Positions 36,697 to 45,739 of a DNA stretch of 64,000 bases are shown in pieces (the first letter of the stretch is position 1; each line of letters opens with the position of its first letter). Source of the DNA: Hyphomicrobiales bacterium (GTDB lineage: Bacteria > Pseudomonadota > Alphaproteobacteria > Rhizobiales > Beijerinckiaceae); the NCBI GenBank assembly GCA_019075865.1, contig JAGXAN010000012.1:1-64000 (forward strand), in the 5' to 3' direction. The translations under genes and the position numbers were made by a program. Under the pieces are notes generated by a model. It ran no database searches, had not been told where the DNA came from, and worked only from the letters and a program-made list of their open reading frames with translations.

Positions 36697-37128
36697 TCAA
36701 GCCTCCGGCCGGATAACGCCCTTGCGCAAGATGATGTTCCCATAAAGCGCCGGTTCCCCGGAAGCAATAATGGCATAGGCGCCTTTCACCCGATCATAAA
36801 ACGCCTGCCCCATCAAAGGCTCCAGAATTGCTTTGGGTTCATGACGCGACACCGCCTTTTGCAAACTTATCATGATCGGCTCAAGGTGATCGGCCTTGTT
36901 GAAAATGCCCGGTCGAAACACACTTTGCGCAAAATCATCCAGCGGCATCACCGACAGCACGGCATCGACAATGATCGGCGCTCCATGGCCTTCCATCCGC
37001 ACCAGTCGCTCGGCATCGCGCTCGGCCGGATAATTGCCATCGACAATGGCAATTTCATCGCCATGCCCCATCGCGCGCAAAATATGCAGCAATTCTGGCC
37101 CCAATAACGGATTTATGCCCTTCAGCAT
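36697..37128 (-). CDS. RbsD/FucU-family sugar mutarotase
   Basis: 143 residues of the RbsD/FucU fold: MLKGINPLLGPELLHILRAMGHGDEIAIVDGNYPAE (with the catalytic His), HGAPIIVDAVLSVMPLDDF, and EPIMISLQKAV, ending LYGNIILRKGVI, which matches the FucU group best. These enzymes convert pyranose and anomer forms of free sugars (ribose, fucose) so that a kinase can use them. It overlaps the ROK gene by seven bases and abuts the kinase, so its substrate is probably the sugar carried by frcBCA. This is inference. Confidence 0.82.
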   Translation of the reverse strand: MLKGINPLLGPELLHILRAMGHGDEIAIVDGNYPAERDAERLVRMEGHGAPIIVDAVLSVMPLDDFAQSVFRPGIFNKADHLEPIMISLQKAVSRHEPKAILEPLMGQAFYDRVKGAYAIIASGEPALYGNIILRKGVIRPEA

Positions 37129-38408
37129 AGGCTGTCTCCCTGAACTTGATTTCGAAACAAAACTTCCCGATCACGCGCAAAATTCGCCAGAAACGGCAGC
37201 GCCGCCCCACCGATCGCCCGTGCGTCCGGGCCAATGGACCCCGCCTTGACCAATAGGGGAAACAACCCCTGCCCGTCGAGAGCCTGAATTTTCTCGCGTG
37301 TGCGATCGACAATCGCTTGGCGCACCGCTTCCGGCATTGCACCGTCAATTACCGCGCCCTCGCAATCAATCACTGCATGGGCGGCCAGAATCACCTGCGA
37401 TAAATCTTCCGCCACATCCTCGATCCACTGATCGAGCACGACGCCCAAATCACCCCAGTCACTGGGTTGCCCCCAAAGCACGGAAGGATCACCCCCGATG
37501 GCCAGCAACCGCTGCTCCAGAATGAATATCGAGGCGCTGCGAATCAATTGTTGGTGCGAGCGCACGCCGGCCGCATCGACGCGCAACATGGGCACGGAAC
37601 CAATCGCCCCGGCATTGCCGCGCCGGCCCATGAACAGATTGCCCTCCAGCACCAGCCCTCCGCCGATGAAGGAGCCGATGAAAACATAGATGAAATCACG
37701 GAACTGCCAGCCCTCACCAAAGAAATGCTCCGCCGCGCAGGCCGAAGTGGCGTCATTGCACAGGAATACCGGCATCGAAACCAGTTTGGATATCTCGGTC
37801 TGCGGATCGAAATGACGCCATTGATCGAGCACATCGCGCGGCGCCCCAACCTCACGCTCCCAGTTCCACAATTCAAACGGCGCAGCAATCCCAAGCCCGG
37901 CAACGCGCTCCAGTTGGGCTGGTGTCAGGGTTGTGCTCATTTGCGCAATCCCCTCGGAAACCAGCGCCGCGACGCTGGCGGGCGAGGGATAGGCGTGTGG
38001 CCTGGAGATTTTCATGCGCACCTGCGCGCAAAAATCAATCAACACCAGATCCGAGCTTTTGCGGCCAATTTTCAAACCAAAGGCAAACGCCCCGTCCGGA
38101 TTGAGCGAAAACGGCACGGCCGGTTGGCCCACCCGCCCACGAATCGGGGTCTGGCGCAAAAGCAGGCCGTCAGCTTCCAGCCTTTTGACAATTACAGTTG
38201 TGGTCTGGGGCGATAATCCGGTCAACCGCGCAATATCGATTTTGGCTAGACTGACGTGCTTGCGCACCAGGGACAGAATCAGCCGCTCATTGTATAACCG
38301 CACCCCGGCCTGATTGGTGCCGCGGCTGGTGTCCGAAAAGCGCGGATCATCGCTTCCGCCGATCTCAGGGCGAAGTTTCGTTGAATTCTGATGGCCTGAC
38401 GAATCCAT
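37122..38408 (-). CDS. ROK-family transcriptional regulator
   Basis: About 428 residues with a winged-helix N-terminal DNA-binding domain (RLYNERLILSLVRKHVSLAK, then DIARLTGLSPQTTTVIVKRLEADGLL) and a ROK kinase-like C-terminal domain (GLGIAAPFELW, VFLCNDATSACAAEHFFGEG, GGGLVLEGNLFMGRRGNAGAIGS). The metal-binding cysteine cluster of many ROK kinases is not seen, as in regulators. The start is taken at ATG 38408 (MDSSGHQNS); the longest frame begins upstream of the likely -35 box at 38499-38504 and cannot be right. ATG 38447 is also possible. It probably represses itself and the divergent frcBCA. Confidence 0.85.
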   Translation of the reverse strand: MDSSGHQNSTKLRPEIGGSDDPRFSDTSRGTNQAGVRLYNERLILSLVRKHVSLAKIDIARLTGLSPQTTTVIVKRLEADGLLLRQTPIRGRVGQPAVPFSLNPDGAFAFGLKIGRKSSDLVLIDFCAQVRMKISRPHAYPSPASVAALVSEGIAQMSTTLTPAQLERVAGLGIAAPFELWNWEREVGAPRDVLDQWRHFDPQTEISKLVSMPVFLCNDATSACAAEHFFGEGWQFRDFIYVFIGSFIGGGLVLEGNLFMGRRGNAGAIGSVPMLRVDAAGVRSHQQLIRSASIFILEQRLLAIGGDPSVLWGQPSDWGDLGVVLDQWIEDVAEDLSQVILAAHAVIDCEGAVIDGAMPEAVRQAIVDRTREKIQALDGQGLFPLLVKAGSIGPDARAIGGAALPFLANFARDREVLFRNQVQGDSLC

Positions 38409-38497
38409 ATCCCTACGCCACGTCGACCGGACGTCCTCTGCCTGCATATGCCAAACTGTCGTTGGCCTTAAACCTAGATTGTCCTTTCCTGCTACGC

Positions 38498-38536
38498 CTG
38501 TCAATAAATTCATCCAAGTGATTTAGTCATTGACAG
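38498..38536. promoter_or_regulatory. Mirror-image -35 boxes between ROK gene and frcB
   Basis: CTGTCAAT (38498-38505) and ATTGACAG (38529-38536) form an 8-bp inverted repeat around 23 bases. Each arm contains TTGACA, one pointing left (38504-38499) and one right (38530-38535). Seventeen bases on, CAATCT (left) and TTTGAT (right) are weak -10 candidates. The layout suggests back-to-back promoters that one regulator dimer or its two sites could control together. Confidence 0.55.
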
Positions 38537-38715
38537 ATCGCAAAACCCATAGTTTGATAGAAAGGTCGCAAAGGCCCATCGAAAGGGACTTGCTCCAATA
38601 AGCTGCGAAAAGTGGCATCGGGGAAAACCAGGGAGAAGGCCAATGCGTCACATCGTCGAAGACAAGAATCTCTGACGTCGTTCATAAACGCGCATTCATT
38701 CCGAGGAGGACACAT

Positions 38716-39735
38716 ATGAAAAATTTGAAGCTTCTGGCTTCTGCTGCCGTCATGGCAATTGCCGTGGCCAGCGTTCCCGCTTATGCAGCTGGCGTCTCTG
38801 CCTGCCTGATCACCAAAAACAATTCCAACCCCTTCTTCGTGAAAATGAAGGAAGGCGCTGAGGCCAAGGCCAAGTCCATGGGCATTGACCTGAAAGCCTA
38901 TGCTGGCATCAAGGACGGCGACGCGGCTCCCCAGATCACCGCCGTTGAAAACTGCATGGCCCGCGGCGCAAAGGGCATTCTCATCACCCCGTCGAACGAC
39001 TCGGTTGGCCCGGATTTGATCAAGGCTCGCAAGGCTGGCATCCTGGTGATCGCCCTCGACACCCCGCTCGCCGACAAGAACGCGCAGGACATGACCTTCG
39101 CAACTGACAATTTTGAGGCCGGCAAGCTGATTGGCGCATGGGCCAAGGGCCAGCTCGGCGCCAAGGCACATACCGCCCGCATCGGCATGCTCGACATCAA
39201 CAAGGACAACATCTCGGTTGACGTTGCCCGCGACACCGGCTTCCTCACCGGCTTTGGCATCACCGTGCCGAACGGCAAGATCCTCGGCTCGGAAAAGAGC
39301 AAGCGCGTGATCGGTCACGAAACCTCAAACGCAAACGAAGAAGGCGGCGTCAAGTCCGTTGAAGATTTGCTGGCCAAGGACCCGACCATGAACGTGGTTT
39401 ACACCATCAACGAACCGGCTGCCGCTGGTGCTTACCAGGCCCTCAAGAAGGCTGGCAAGGAAAAGGGCGTGCTGATCGTCTCGGTTGACGGTGGCTGCCC
39501 CGGTGTCAAGAACGTCGCATCCGGCGTCATTGGCGCAACCTCGCAGCAATATCCTTTGCTGATGGCCTCCAAGGGCATCGAAGCCATTGCTGAATTTGCC
39601 AAGACCGGCAAGAAGCCAGAAGCTTCCAAGGGTCTGACCTTCTTCAACACCGGCGTGAACCTTGTCACCGACAAGTCAGTCGCTGGCGTGCCTTCGATCA
39701 ATTCGAAGGATGGTCTGGCAAAGTGCTGGGGCTGA
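38716..39735 (+). CDS. frcB: Fructose/ribose-type ABC substrate-binding protein
   Basis: 339-residue PBP type 1 sugar-binding protein. Signal peptide [24 protein letters not shown]; mature start [20 protein letters not shown], then [29 protein letters not shown] and [16 protein letters not shown]. This cysteine-containing pattern matches FrcB of Rhizobium/Sinorhizobium (fructose, with ribose and mannose as other ligands). It leads frcBCA; GAGGAGG lies eight bases upstream of the ATG. High codon bias (abundant AAG, GGC) fits a heavily made binding protein. Confidence 0.87.
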   Translation: MKNLKLLASAAVMAIAVASVPAYAAGVSACLITKNNSNPFFVKMKEGAEAKAKSMGIDLKAYAGIKDGDAAPQITAVENCMARGAKGILITPSNDSVGPDLIKARKAGILVIALDTPLADKNAQDMTFATDNFEAGKLIGAWAKGQLGAKAHTARIGMLDINKDNISVDVARDTGFLTGFGITVPNGKILGSEKSKRVIGHETSNANEEGGVKSVEDLLAKDPTMNVVYTINEPAAAGAYQALKKAGKEKGVLIVSVDGGCPGVKNVASGVIGATSQQYPLLMASKGIEAIAEFAKTGKKPEASKGLTFFNTGVNLVTDKSVAGVPSINSKDGLAKCWG

Positions 39736-39765
39736 GCGCCTGCCTTTGAATAAATATTGATATTT

Positions 39766-39795
39766 CGACCGGGCTGCCCGATAGTTGCCCGGTCG
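39766..39795 (+). terminator. Hairpin between frcB and frcC (attenuator)
   Basis: CGACCGGGC (39766-39774) pairs perfectly with GCCCGGTCG (39787-39795) across a 12-base loop, followed by TCTTAAAT with no long T-run. Such stem-loops after a binding-protein gene commonly stabilise its message or stop part of the transcripts, giving more binding protein than permease. Confidence 0.6.
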
Positions 39796-39843
39796 TCTTA
39801 AATCTACAGCGCTTAAGCGCGGTTGCAGGGTGGGAAGAGCGTT

Positions 39844-40923
39844 ATGAGCGAAGAAACCGCACCAACAAAAACCATTTCCGATTTTGAAGCGAAACTCGAT
39901 CAGGCCGACAAGTCGGTTGCAAGCTTTGCCGCCGACGACAGGTCGCCGATCCTTATCATCCGAAAATATTTGCGCAGCCACCCGACGGCCATCCCGACGA
40001 TGGTGCTGATACTCAGCCTCATATTTTTCGGCATCATTGCTCCCAATTTCATGCGTGTCAGCACGCTCTCGCTGGTACTTCAGCAGGTGACCGTCACGGG
40101 TATTGTGGCTATCGCCCAAACCGCGATCGTGCTCACCGCGGGCATTGATCTCTCGGTGGGTGCCATTCTGGTGCTTTCATCGATTGTCATGGGCAAGCTT
40201 GCGGTCGGTTCCGGTGTGCCAGCCGTATTTGCCATACTCATAGGCATCGGTGCCGCTGGACTCATGGGATGGCTCAATGGCCTTTTGGTCACCGTAGTCC
40301 GTCTGCCTCCCTTCATTGTCACGCTCGGCACGCTCAACGTCTTCAATGCGTTGAAGCTATGGTATTCCCAATCCGAGTCCATTCGCGCAGACGATATTGT
40401 TGCCAAAGCCCCGCTGCTGGATTTTTTCGGCCAGGAGCTGCACATATTTGGCGCAACCTTCACCTATGGCGGCATTGGCTTGATCCTGCTGGCTTTGTTC
40501 AGCTGGTATTTACTCAACCGAACCCCCTGGGGCCGTCATGTGCATGCGGTGGGTGATGATCCCGATGCGGCGCTCTTGTCCGGTATTCAGGTCAACCGTG
40601 TCCTTACTTCCGTCTATGTATTCGCGGGCGTCATCTGTGGTCTTGGTGCCTGGGTTGCAATCGGTCGCATCGGCTCGGTTTCACCCATCGGTTTTGAAAC
40701 CGTCAATCTTGATTCCATTACAGCAACCGTCATCGGCGGCACATCCTTGTTCGGTGGCCGCGGCTCCATCGCAGGTTCCGTGCTGGGTGCGCTGATCGTC
40801 GGCACCTTCAACACCGGCCTCGCATTGGCTGGCGTGGATGATTACTGGCAAATTTTTGCGACTGGCGTTCTCACGATCGTCGCGGTCGCCATCGACCAAT
40901 GGCTGCGGAGGGCTTCGCAATGA
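39844..40923 (+). CDS. frcC: Fructose-type ABC transporter permease
   Basis: 359-residue permease of the RbsC/FrcC family with about nine helices and a hydrophilic N-terminal extension of about 40 residues. Motifs: ITGIVAIAQTAIVLTAGIDLSVGA-type segment, GTLNVFNALKLWYS, and the ATPase-contact loop TPWGRHVHAVGDDPDAALLSGI. Start ATG 39844 has GGGAAGAGCG upstream. Overlaps the ATPase gene by four bases. Confidence 0.88.
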   Translation: MSEETAPTKTISDFEAKLDQADKSVASFAADDRSPILIIRKYLRSHPTAIPTMVLILSLIFFGIIAPNFMRVSTLSLVLQQVTVTGIVAIAQTAIVLTAGIDLSVGAILVLSSIVMGKLAVGSGVPAVFAILIGIGAAGLMGWLNGLLVTVVRLPPFIVTLGTLNVFNALKLWYSQSESIRADDIVAKAPLLDFFGQELHIFGATFTYGGIGLILLALFSWYLLNRTPWGRHVHAVGDDPDAALLSGIQVNRVLTSVYVFAGVICGLGAWVAIGRIGSVSPIGFETVNLDSITATVIGGTSLFGGRGSIAGSVLGALIVGTFNTGLALAGVDDYWQIFATGVLTIVAVAIDQWLRRASQ

Positions 40924-41705
40924 GTGATGTACAACCCATTTTGACCGCGCGTGGCCTTTCCAAGCGCTATGGCACCGTGGTCGCGCTCAACAATGCAGAC
41001 TTTGACCTGTTGCCGGGTGAAATTCTCGCGGTCATTGGCGACAATGGTGCCGGCAAGACCAGCCTGATCAAGGCCCTGACCGGAGCCATGGCCCCCGATC
41101 ATGGTGAAATCCGGTTGGGTGGCGAACCTGTGCATTTTCGCTCGCCACAGGACGCGCGCCGGGCGGGAATCGAGACCGTCTATCAAAATCTCGCCTTGTC
41201 ACCGGCGCTGTCGATTGCCGACAACATGTTCCTTGGCCGTGAAATGGTGAAGCCGGGAATAATGGGCAAGCTGTTCAAGACGCTGGATCGCGCCGCGATG
41301 CAGAGAATATCGCGCGAAAAGCTGACCGAACTTGGCCTGATGACCATTCAGAACATCGACCAACCGGTCGAAACGCTCTCGGGTGGCCAGCGTCAGGGCG
41401 TGGCCGTGGCCCGCGCGGCGGCTTTTGGCAGCCGCGTGGTTATCATGGACGAGCCAACAGCAGCGTTGGGCGTCAAGGAATCCCGCCGCGTTCTGGAGTT
41501 GATCCTGGACGTCAAGCGGCGCGGTATGCCGATCATCCTGATCTCGCATAACATGCCCCATGTTTTCGAGGTCGCGGATCGCATTCACGTCCATCGTCTG
41601 GGCCGCCGCATCGCGCTGGTCGACCCCAAGAAAATCTCGATGTCGGATGCTGTGGCGATCATGACCGGTGCCATGCCACCGCCCGACAATGCCTTGGCGG
41701 CCTGA
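40920..41705 (+). CDS. frcA: Fructose-type ABC transporter ATP-binding protein
   Basis: 261 residues with a single ATPase domain, unlike the double-domain RbsA; this is typical of FrcA. Walker A IGDNGAGKTSLIK, signature TLSGGQRQGVAVARAA, Walker B RVVIMDEPTAALGVKE, H-loop ILISHNMPHVF. Start ATG 40920 overlaps the frcC stop (ATGA); the seven-codon longer frame is rejected. A GC-rich inverted repeat (CGGGCG/CGCCCG, 41738-41765) beyond the stop may serve as a terminator shared with bolA. Confidence 0.9.
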   Translation: MSDVQPILTARGLSKRYGTVVALNNADFDLLPGEILAVIGDNGAGKTSLIKALTGAMAPDHGEIRLGGEPVHFRSPQDARRAGIETVYQNLALSPALSIADNMFLGREMVKPGIMGKLFKTLDRAAMQRISREKLTELGLMTIQNIDQPVETLSGGQRQGVAVARAAAFGSRVVIMDEPTAALGVKESRRVLELILDVKRRGMPIILISHNMPHVFEVADRIHVHRLGRRIALVDPKKISMSDAVAIMTGAMPPPDNALAA

Positions 41706-41753
41706 GCCGACCATCCGACCCCGATTTATGGGATCAACGGGCGCGGGGGAGAA

Positions 41754-42014
41754 TTAACTCGCCCGCGTTTCCAATGCCAGCGCGTGGACGCCATCTTGCA
41801 GTTCCGCCGCCAGCAATTCATGGATGCGGCGGTGGCAGGCGAGGCGCGTCTGGCCCTGAAACGCGGCCGTCGCTATCTTCACCCGGTAATGGGTTTGGCC
41901 GCCTTCGCGCGAGCCCGAATGTCCGGCATGCAATTGTGATTCGTCGATCACTTCGAGATAATCAGGCTTTAACGCCTGCTGCAATATAGTGGTAATTCGC
42001 TCTTGCGTGTTCAT
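41754..42014 (-). CDS. BolA-family protein
   Basis: 86 residues with the BolA fold: LEVIDESQLHAGHSGSREGG, THYRVKIATAAFQGQTRLACHRRIHELLAAEL. The histidines and cysteine that bind a shared 2Fe-2S cluster with monothiol glutaredoxins are in place (LHAGH, ACHRRIH). It converges with frcA and diverges from the J-domain gene. Iron-regulation or morphology roles are known for the family; which applies is not visible. Confidence 0.85.
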   Translation of the reverse strand: MNTQERITTILQQALKPDYLEVIDESQLHAGHSGSREGGQTHYRVKIATAAFQGQTRLACHRRIHELLAAELQDGVHALALETRAS

Positions 42015-42101
42015 TCGGCTTTCCTGTCAAGCTAAAAAAGCAACAATCTTTTTAGTGCAAACCTTGCCCGGCACCCTCAATGTCCCTACACTCTTTGCAT
42101 C

Positions 42102-42704
42102 ATGGAATCCAATTCTCGCTTATTTGACCGCATTCGGATTCACCCGGACGCACCCGAAGTTGCGCAGCCCGATGAGGTGCGTTGCGACCATGTCGGCTGC
42201 CAACGACCGGGCGAATTTCGTGCCCCCATGGGCCGGGACCATGAAGGCCAATATTTCTGCTTTTGCGTCCAGCATGTCCGCGAATACAATGCTTCTTATA
42301 ATTATTTCAATGGCATGAGTGACGACGCCATTGCCCGTTACCAGAAGGACGCGATCATTGGCCATCGCCCAACCTGGAGCATGGGCGTCAATCGCGCGGC
42401 CAAGGGCCATCGCGAAGAAGGCATGGACACAGCCGAGGATACGCTTGGCCTGTTCAAAAACCGATTCGCCCACAAACGCGCGGCGCGTGAGCCGCACCGC
42501 CCGCGCCAGAATGGGGTCACCCTGCGTTCGCTGCATGCCTTGGGGCTTGATGAAGGCGCCGATGCCGTTACAATCAAGAACCGGTATAAACAATTGGTGA
42601 AGCGCCTGCATCCCGACGCCAATGGCGGTGATCGCTCCAGCGAAGATAAATTGCGCGAAATCATCAATGCGTATAATTACCTCAAGGGCGTCAAGCTGGC
42701 TTAA
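42102..42704 (+). CDS. J-domain protein with N-terminal Cys/His cluster
   Basis: 200 residues. The C-terminal J domain (about 140-198) has LHALGLDEGADAVTIKNRYK and the essential HPD in KRLHPDANGGD, so it can stimulate a DnaK-type ATPase. The N-terminal part has CDHVGCQ (C28, C33) and FCFCVQH (C52, C54, H57), a likely zinc site. It lacks the Gly/Phe and client-binding regions of DnaJ. The same gene stands beside bolA and cobST in many Alphaproteobacteria, but no function is established to my knowledge. An N-terminal Lys/Arg-rich linker joins the two parts. Confidence 0.8.
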   Translation: MESNSRLFDRIRIHPDAPEVAQPDEVRCDHVGCQRPGEFRAPMGRDHEGQYFCFCVQHVREYNASYNYFNGMSDDAIARYQKDAIIGHRPTWSMGVNRAAKGHREEGMDTAEDTLGLFKNRFAHKRAAREPHRPRQNGVTLRSLHALGLDEGADAVTIKNRYKQLVKRLHPDANGGDRSSEDKLREIINAYNYLKGVKLA

Positions 42705-42767
42705 GTGCGGCGTCAGGGCAAGTTGAGACATGCGCCACCCGTTTTGGGCTGGCCAAATGGAGGATGA

Positions 42768-43757
42768 ATGCAAGCCGCTCCAAAAACCACAATGGCAGTG
42801 CCGGATATGAAAGTATCGGTTCGTCAAGTATTTAACATTGACTCCGATATGGAAGTGCCCGCATTTTCGACCGTTGAAGAACATGTGCCCGACACCGACC
42901 CCGATTATTTGTTTGATCGTGACACCACGCTCGCCGTGCTGGCAGGATTTGCATTCAATCGCCGTGTCATGGTGACCGGCTATCATGGCACCGGGAAATC
43001 CACGCATATCGAGCAGGTTGCGGCGCGCCTCAACTGGCCGTGCGTGCGTGTCAATCTTGACAGCCACATTTCGCGCATCGACCTGATCGGCAAGGACGCC
43101 ATCGTGCTAAAGGATGGCAAGCAGGTCACCGAGTTTCGGGATGGCATTCTCCCTTGGGCGCTGCAAAACAATGTCGCGCTGTGCTTTGACGAATATGACG
43201 CCGGCCGCCCCGATGTGATGTTCGTCATCCAGCGCGTGCTGGAAGTTGCAGGCCGCCTGACCTTGCTCGACCAGAACCGCGTCATTCGCCCGCATCCGTG
43301 GTTCCGCCTGTTTGCGACCGCCAATACGGTCGGTCTGGGCGATACTTCCGGCCTTTACCACGGCACCCAGCAAATCAATCAGGGGCAAATGGATCGCTGG
43401 TCGATTGTCACCACCTTGAACTACCTGCCCCATGACCGGGAAGTGGATATCGTTCAGGCCAAGGTCAAGAAATATCAGGGCACCAAAGAGGGTCGCGACA
43501 TCATCAACAAGATGGTGCGGGTGGCCGACCTTACCCGCAACGCATTCATGGCGGGCGACTTGTCCACCGTCATGAGCCCGCGCACGGTCATCACCTGGGC
43601 CGAAAATGCCAGCATTTTCAAGGATATTGGCTTCTCGTTCCGTCTCACTTTCTTGAACAAGTGCGATGAAATGGAGCGTGCGCTGGTGGCCGAATTCTAT
43701 CAACGCTCTTTTGGTCAGGAATTGCCCGAGAGTGCGGCGAACATGGCGCTGACCTGA
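42768..43757 (+). CDS. cobS: Cobaltochelatase subunit CobS
   Basis: 329-residue AAA+ subunit of the aerobic CobNST cobaltochelatase that inserts Co2+ into hydrogenobyrinate a,c-diamide. Walker [16 protein letters not shown], Walker [17 protein letters not shown], sensor segment [20 protein letters not shown]. Length is normal. GGAGGATGA stands just before the start. It precedes cobT by 49 bases; cobN is not in the window. Supports B12 needed by the ethylmalonyl-CoA mutase. Confidence 0.96.
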   Translation: MQAAPKTTMAVPDMKVSVRQVFNIDSDMEVPAFSTVEEHVPDTDPDYLFDRDTTLAVLAGFAFNRRVMVTGYHGTGKSTHIEQVAARLNWPCVRVNLDSHISRIDLIGKDAIVLKDGKQVTEFRDGILPWALQNNVALCFDEYDAGRPDVMFVIQRVLEVAGRLTLLDQNRVIRPHPWFRLFATANTVGLGDTSGLYHGTQQINQGQMDRWSIVTTLNYLPHDREVDIVQAKVKKYQGTKEGRDIINKMVRVADLTRNAFMAGDLSTVMSPRTVITWAENASIFKDIGFSFRLTFLNKCDEMERALVAEFYQRSFGQELPESAANMALT

Positions 43758-43806
43758 TTTCCAGGCAGCTTCAACCTCAAATAATGGCATAACCAAGCGA
43801 AACTCC

Positions 43807-45720
43807 ATGAGTTTGACCAATCGCAAACCCGCTTCCAAAACAGAAGCGCCACAGGAGCCGTTCAAACGGGCCGTGGCGTCCTGCATGCGGGCCATGTCCG
43901 GCAAGCACGAATTGGAGGTCGCTTACGCTGCGGATAAGCCCGGCCTTACCCAGACCGCGGAAGGCATCAAGGCGCGCCTGCCAGAACCGCCGCGCAAGCT
44001 CAATGCCGAGCAGGCGGCCATATTGCGCGGACAGGGCGACGCTTTTGCCCTGCGCCTCGCGTTGCACGACGTTGCACTGCATCGCAGGCTCAACCCGCAG
44101 GGGCCCGCAGCCCGTGGCGTTTTTGAAGCCGTGGAACAGGCGCGCTGCGAATCCATTGGTTCCCAGCGCATGAGCGGCGTATCAACCAACATCACCGCCA
44201 TGCTGGAGGACCGCTATCATCGCGGCCCCTATGCCGAGATTACCGACCGTGCCGATGCGCCGTTGGAGGACGCACTGGCCCTGATGGTGCGCGAAAAGCT
44301 GACCGGCCAACCGCCGCCGCACGCCGCCCGCAAAATCGTCGAACTGTGGCGCGATTTCATCAACGAGCGCGCCGGCGCGGATCTGGACGCCCTTGCGCCT
44401 GCCATCACCAACCAGCGCGCCTTTGGCAAGGTCGTGCATAAGTTGCTGGAATCGCTCGATATGGGCGAAGACAATCCGTTCGACCGCGAAGATGACAACG
44501 GCGATGACGGCGCTGACGACAAGAGCGATAATCGCCAGAATGACGACGGCGCCGCCGAAGAGGATGCGTCGGGCGACAGCATGGAAATGCAAAAATCCGA
44601 CGATGCTTCCGACGAAGCCGAAGAAGGCGCGATGGAAGCCGATGATGCGCCATCGGGTGAATTCCCCGAGGAAGGCGACGCCGGAGAAGCTGAGGAAGCG
44701 GCAGAAAACCGGCCCCCCAGCGGAGCCAATGCCGATCATCGCGGCCTTGAATACAAAATCTACAGCACCCGGCACGACGAAACGATGCACGCGGAGGATT
44801 TGTGCGACGCTGAAGAATTGGATCGCTTGCGCGCCTATCTCGACAAGCAGTTGCAGAACCTGTCACCGATTGTCTCGCGCCTCGCCAATCGCCTGCAGCG
44901 CCGCCTGATGGCACAGCAAAACCGCTCCTGGGAGTTTGACCTGGAGGAAGGCATTCTCGACCCCGCTCGTTTGTCGCGCGTGGTGATTGATGCCCAGCAG
45001 CCACTCTCCTTCAAGCGCGAGAAGGACATGAATTTCCGCGACACCGTCGTCACATTGCTGTTGGACAATTCGGGCTCGATGCGTGGTCGCCCGATCACGG
45101 TGGCGGCAACCTGCGCCGACATTCTCGCCCGCACGCTTGAGCGTTGCGGCGTCAAGGTGGAAATTCTGGGTTTCACCACCAAAGCCTGGAAGGGCGGCAT
45201 GGCGCGTGAGGCCTGGCTGGCGGCTGGCAAGCCCGCCAATCCCGGCCGGCTGAATGATTTGCGCCATATCGTTTACAAGAGCGCCGATGCGCCCTGGCGT
45301 CGCGCCCGCAAAAATCTTGGCCTGATGATGCGCGAAGGCCTGCTAAAGGAAAACATTGACGGGGAGGCTCTGGATTGGGCCCACCAGCGCCTGCTGGGCC
45401 GCAATGAGCAGCGCAAGATATTGATGATGATTTCAGACGGCGCGCCGGTCGATGATTCAACCCTCTCCGTCAATCCCGGCAATTATCTGGAACGGCATTT
45501 GCGCCACATCATCGAGGAAATTGAAGTCAAATCGCCGGTCGAGTTGATCGCCATCGGCATTGGTCATGATGTCACGCGCTATTACCGGCGCGCGGTTACC
45601 ATCGTCGATGCCGAAGAATTGGGCGGTGCCATGACCGAGAAACTGGCTGAGCTTTTCGCCGAAAACGCCCCCGCCGTGGCCCCTGCCCCCAAGCGTCGCC
45701 TCGCCCATAGCGCGGCGTGA
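43807..45720 (+). CDS. cobT: Cobaltochelatase subunit CobT
   Basis: 637-residue partner of CobS. N-terminal helical part, then a long acidic low-complexity stretch (about residues 220-310, rich in Asp/Glu, Ser, Ala, for example [18 protein letters not shown]), and a C-terminal von Willebrand A domain with the MIDAS motif [14 protein letters not shown] (DxSxS) and [17 protein letters not shown]. The acidic segment and the VWA domain are typical of CobT. Forms the ring complex with CobS. Confidence 0.95.
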   Translation: MSLTNRKPASKTEAPQEPFKRAVASCMRAMSGKHELEVAYAADKPGLTQTAEGIKARLPEPPRKLNAEQAAILRGQGDAFALRLALHDVALHRRLNPQGPAARGVFEAVEQARCESIGSQRMSGVSTNITAMLEDRYHRGPYAEITDRADAPLEDALALMVREKLTGQPPPHAARKIVELWRDFINERAGADLDALAPAITNQRAFGKVVHKLLESLDMGEDNPFDREDDNGDDGADDKSDNRQNDDGAAEEDASGDSMEMQKSDDASDEAEEGAMEADDAPSGEFPEEGDAGEAEEAAENRPPSGANADHRGLEYKIYSTRHDETMHAEDLCDAEELDRLRAYLDKQLQNLSPIVSRLANRLQRRLMAQQNRSWEFDLEEGILDPARLSRVVIDAQQPLSFKREKDMNFRDTVVTLLLDNSGSMRGRPITVAATCADILARTLERCGVKVEILGFTTKAWKGGMAREAWLAAGKPANPGRLNDLRHIVYKSADAPWRRARKNLGLMMREGLLKENIDGEALDWAHQRLLGRNEQRKILMMISDGAPVDDSTLSVNPGNYLERHLRHIIEEIEVKSPVELIAIGIGHDVTRYYRRAVTIVDAEELGGAMTEKLAELFAENAPAVAPAPKRRLAHSAA

Positions 45721-45739
45721 CCCCAATGGAGAGCTCGCA

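Noticed and set aside
38409-38513. Longer N-terminus of the ROK regulator
   Set aside because: It would start upstream of the likely promoter -35 box at 38499-38504.
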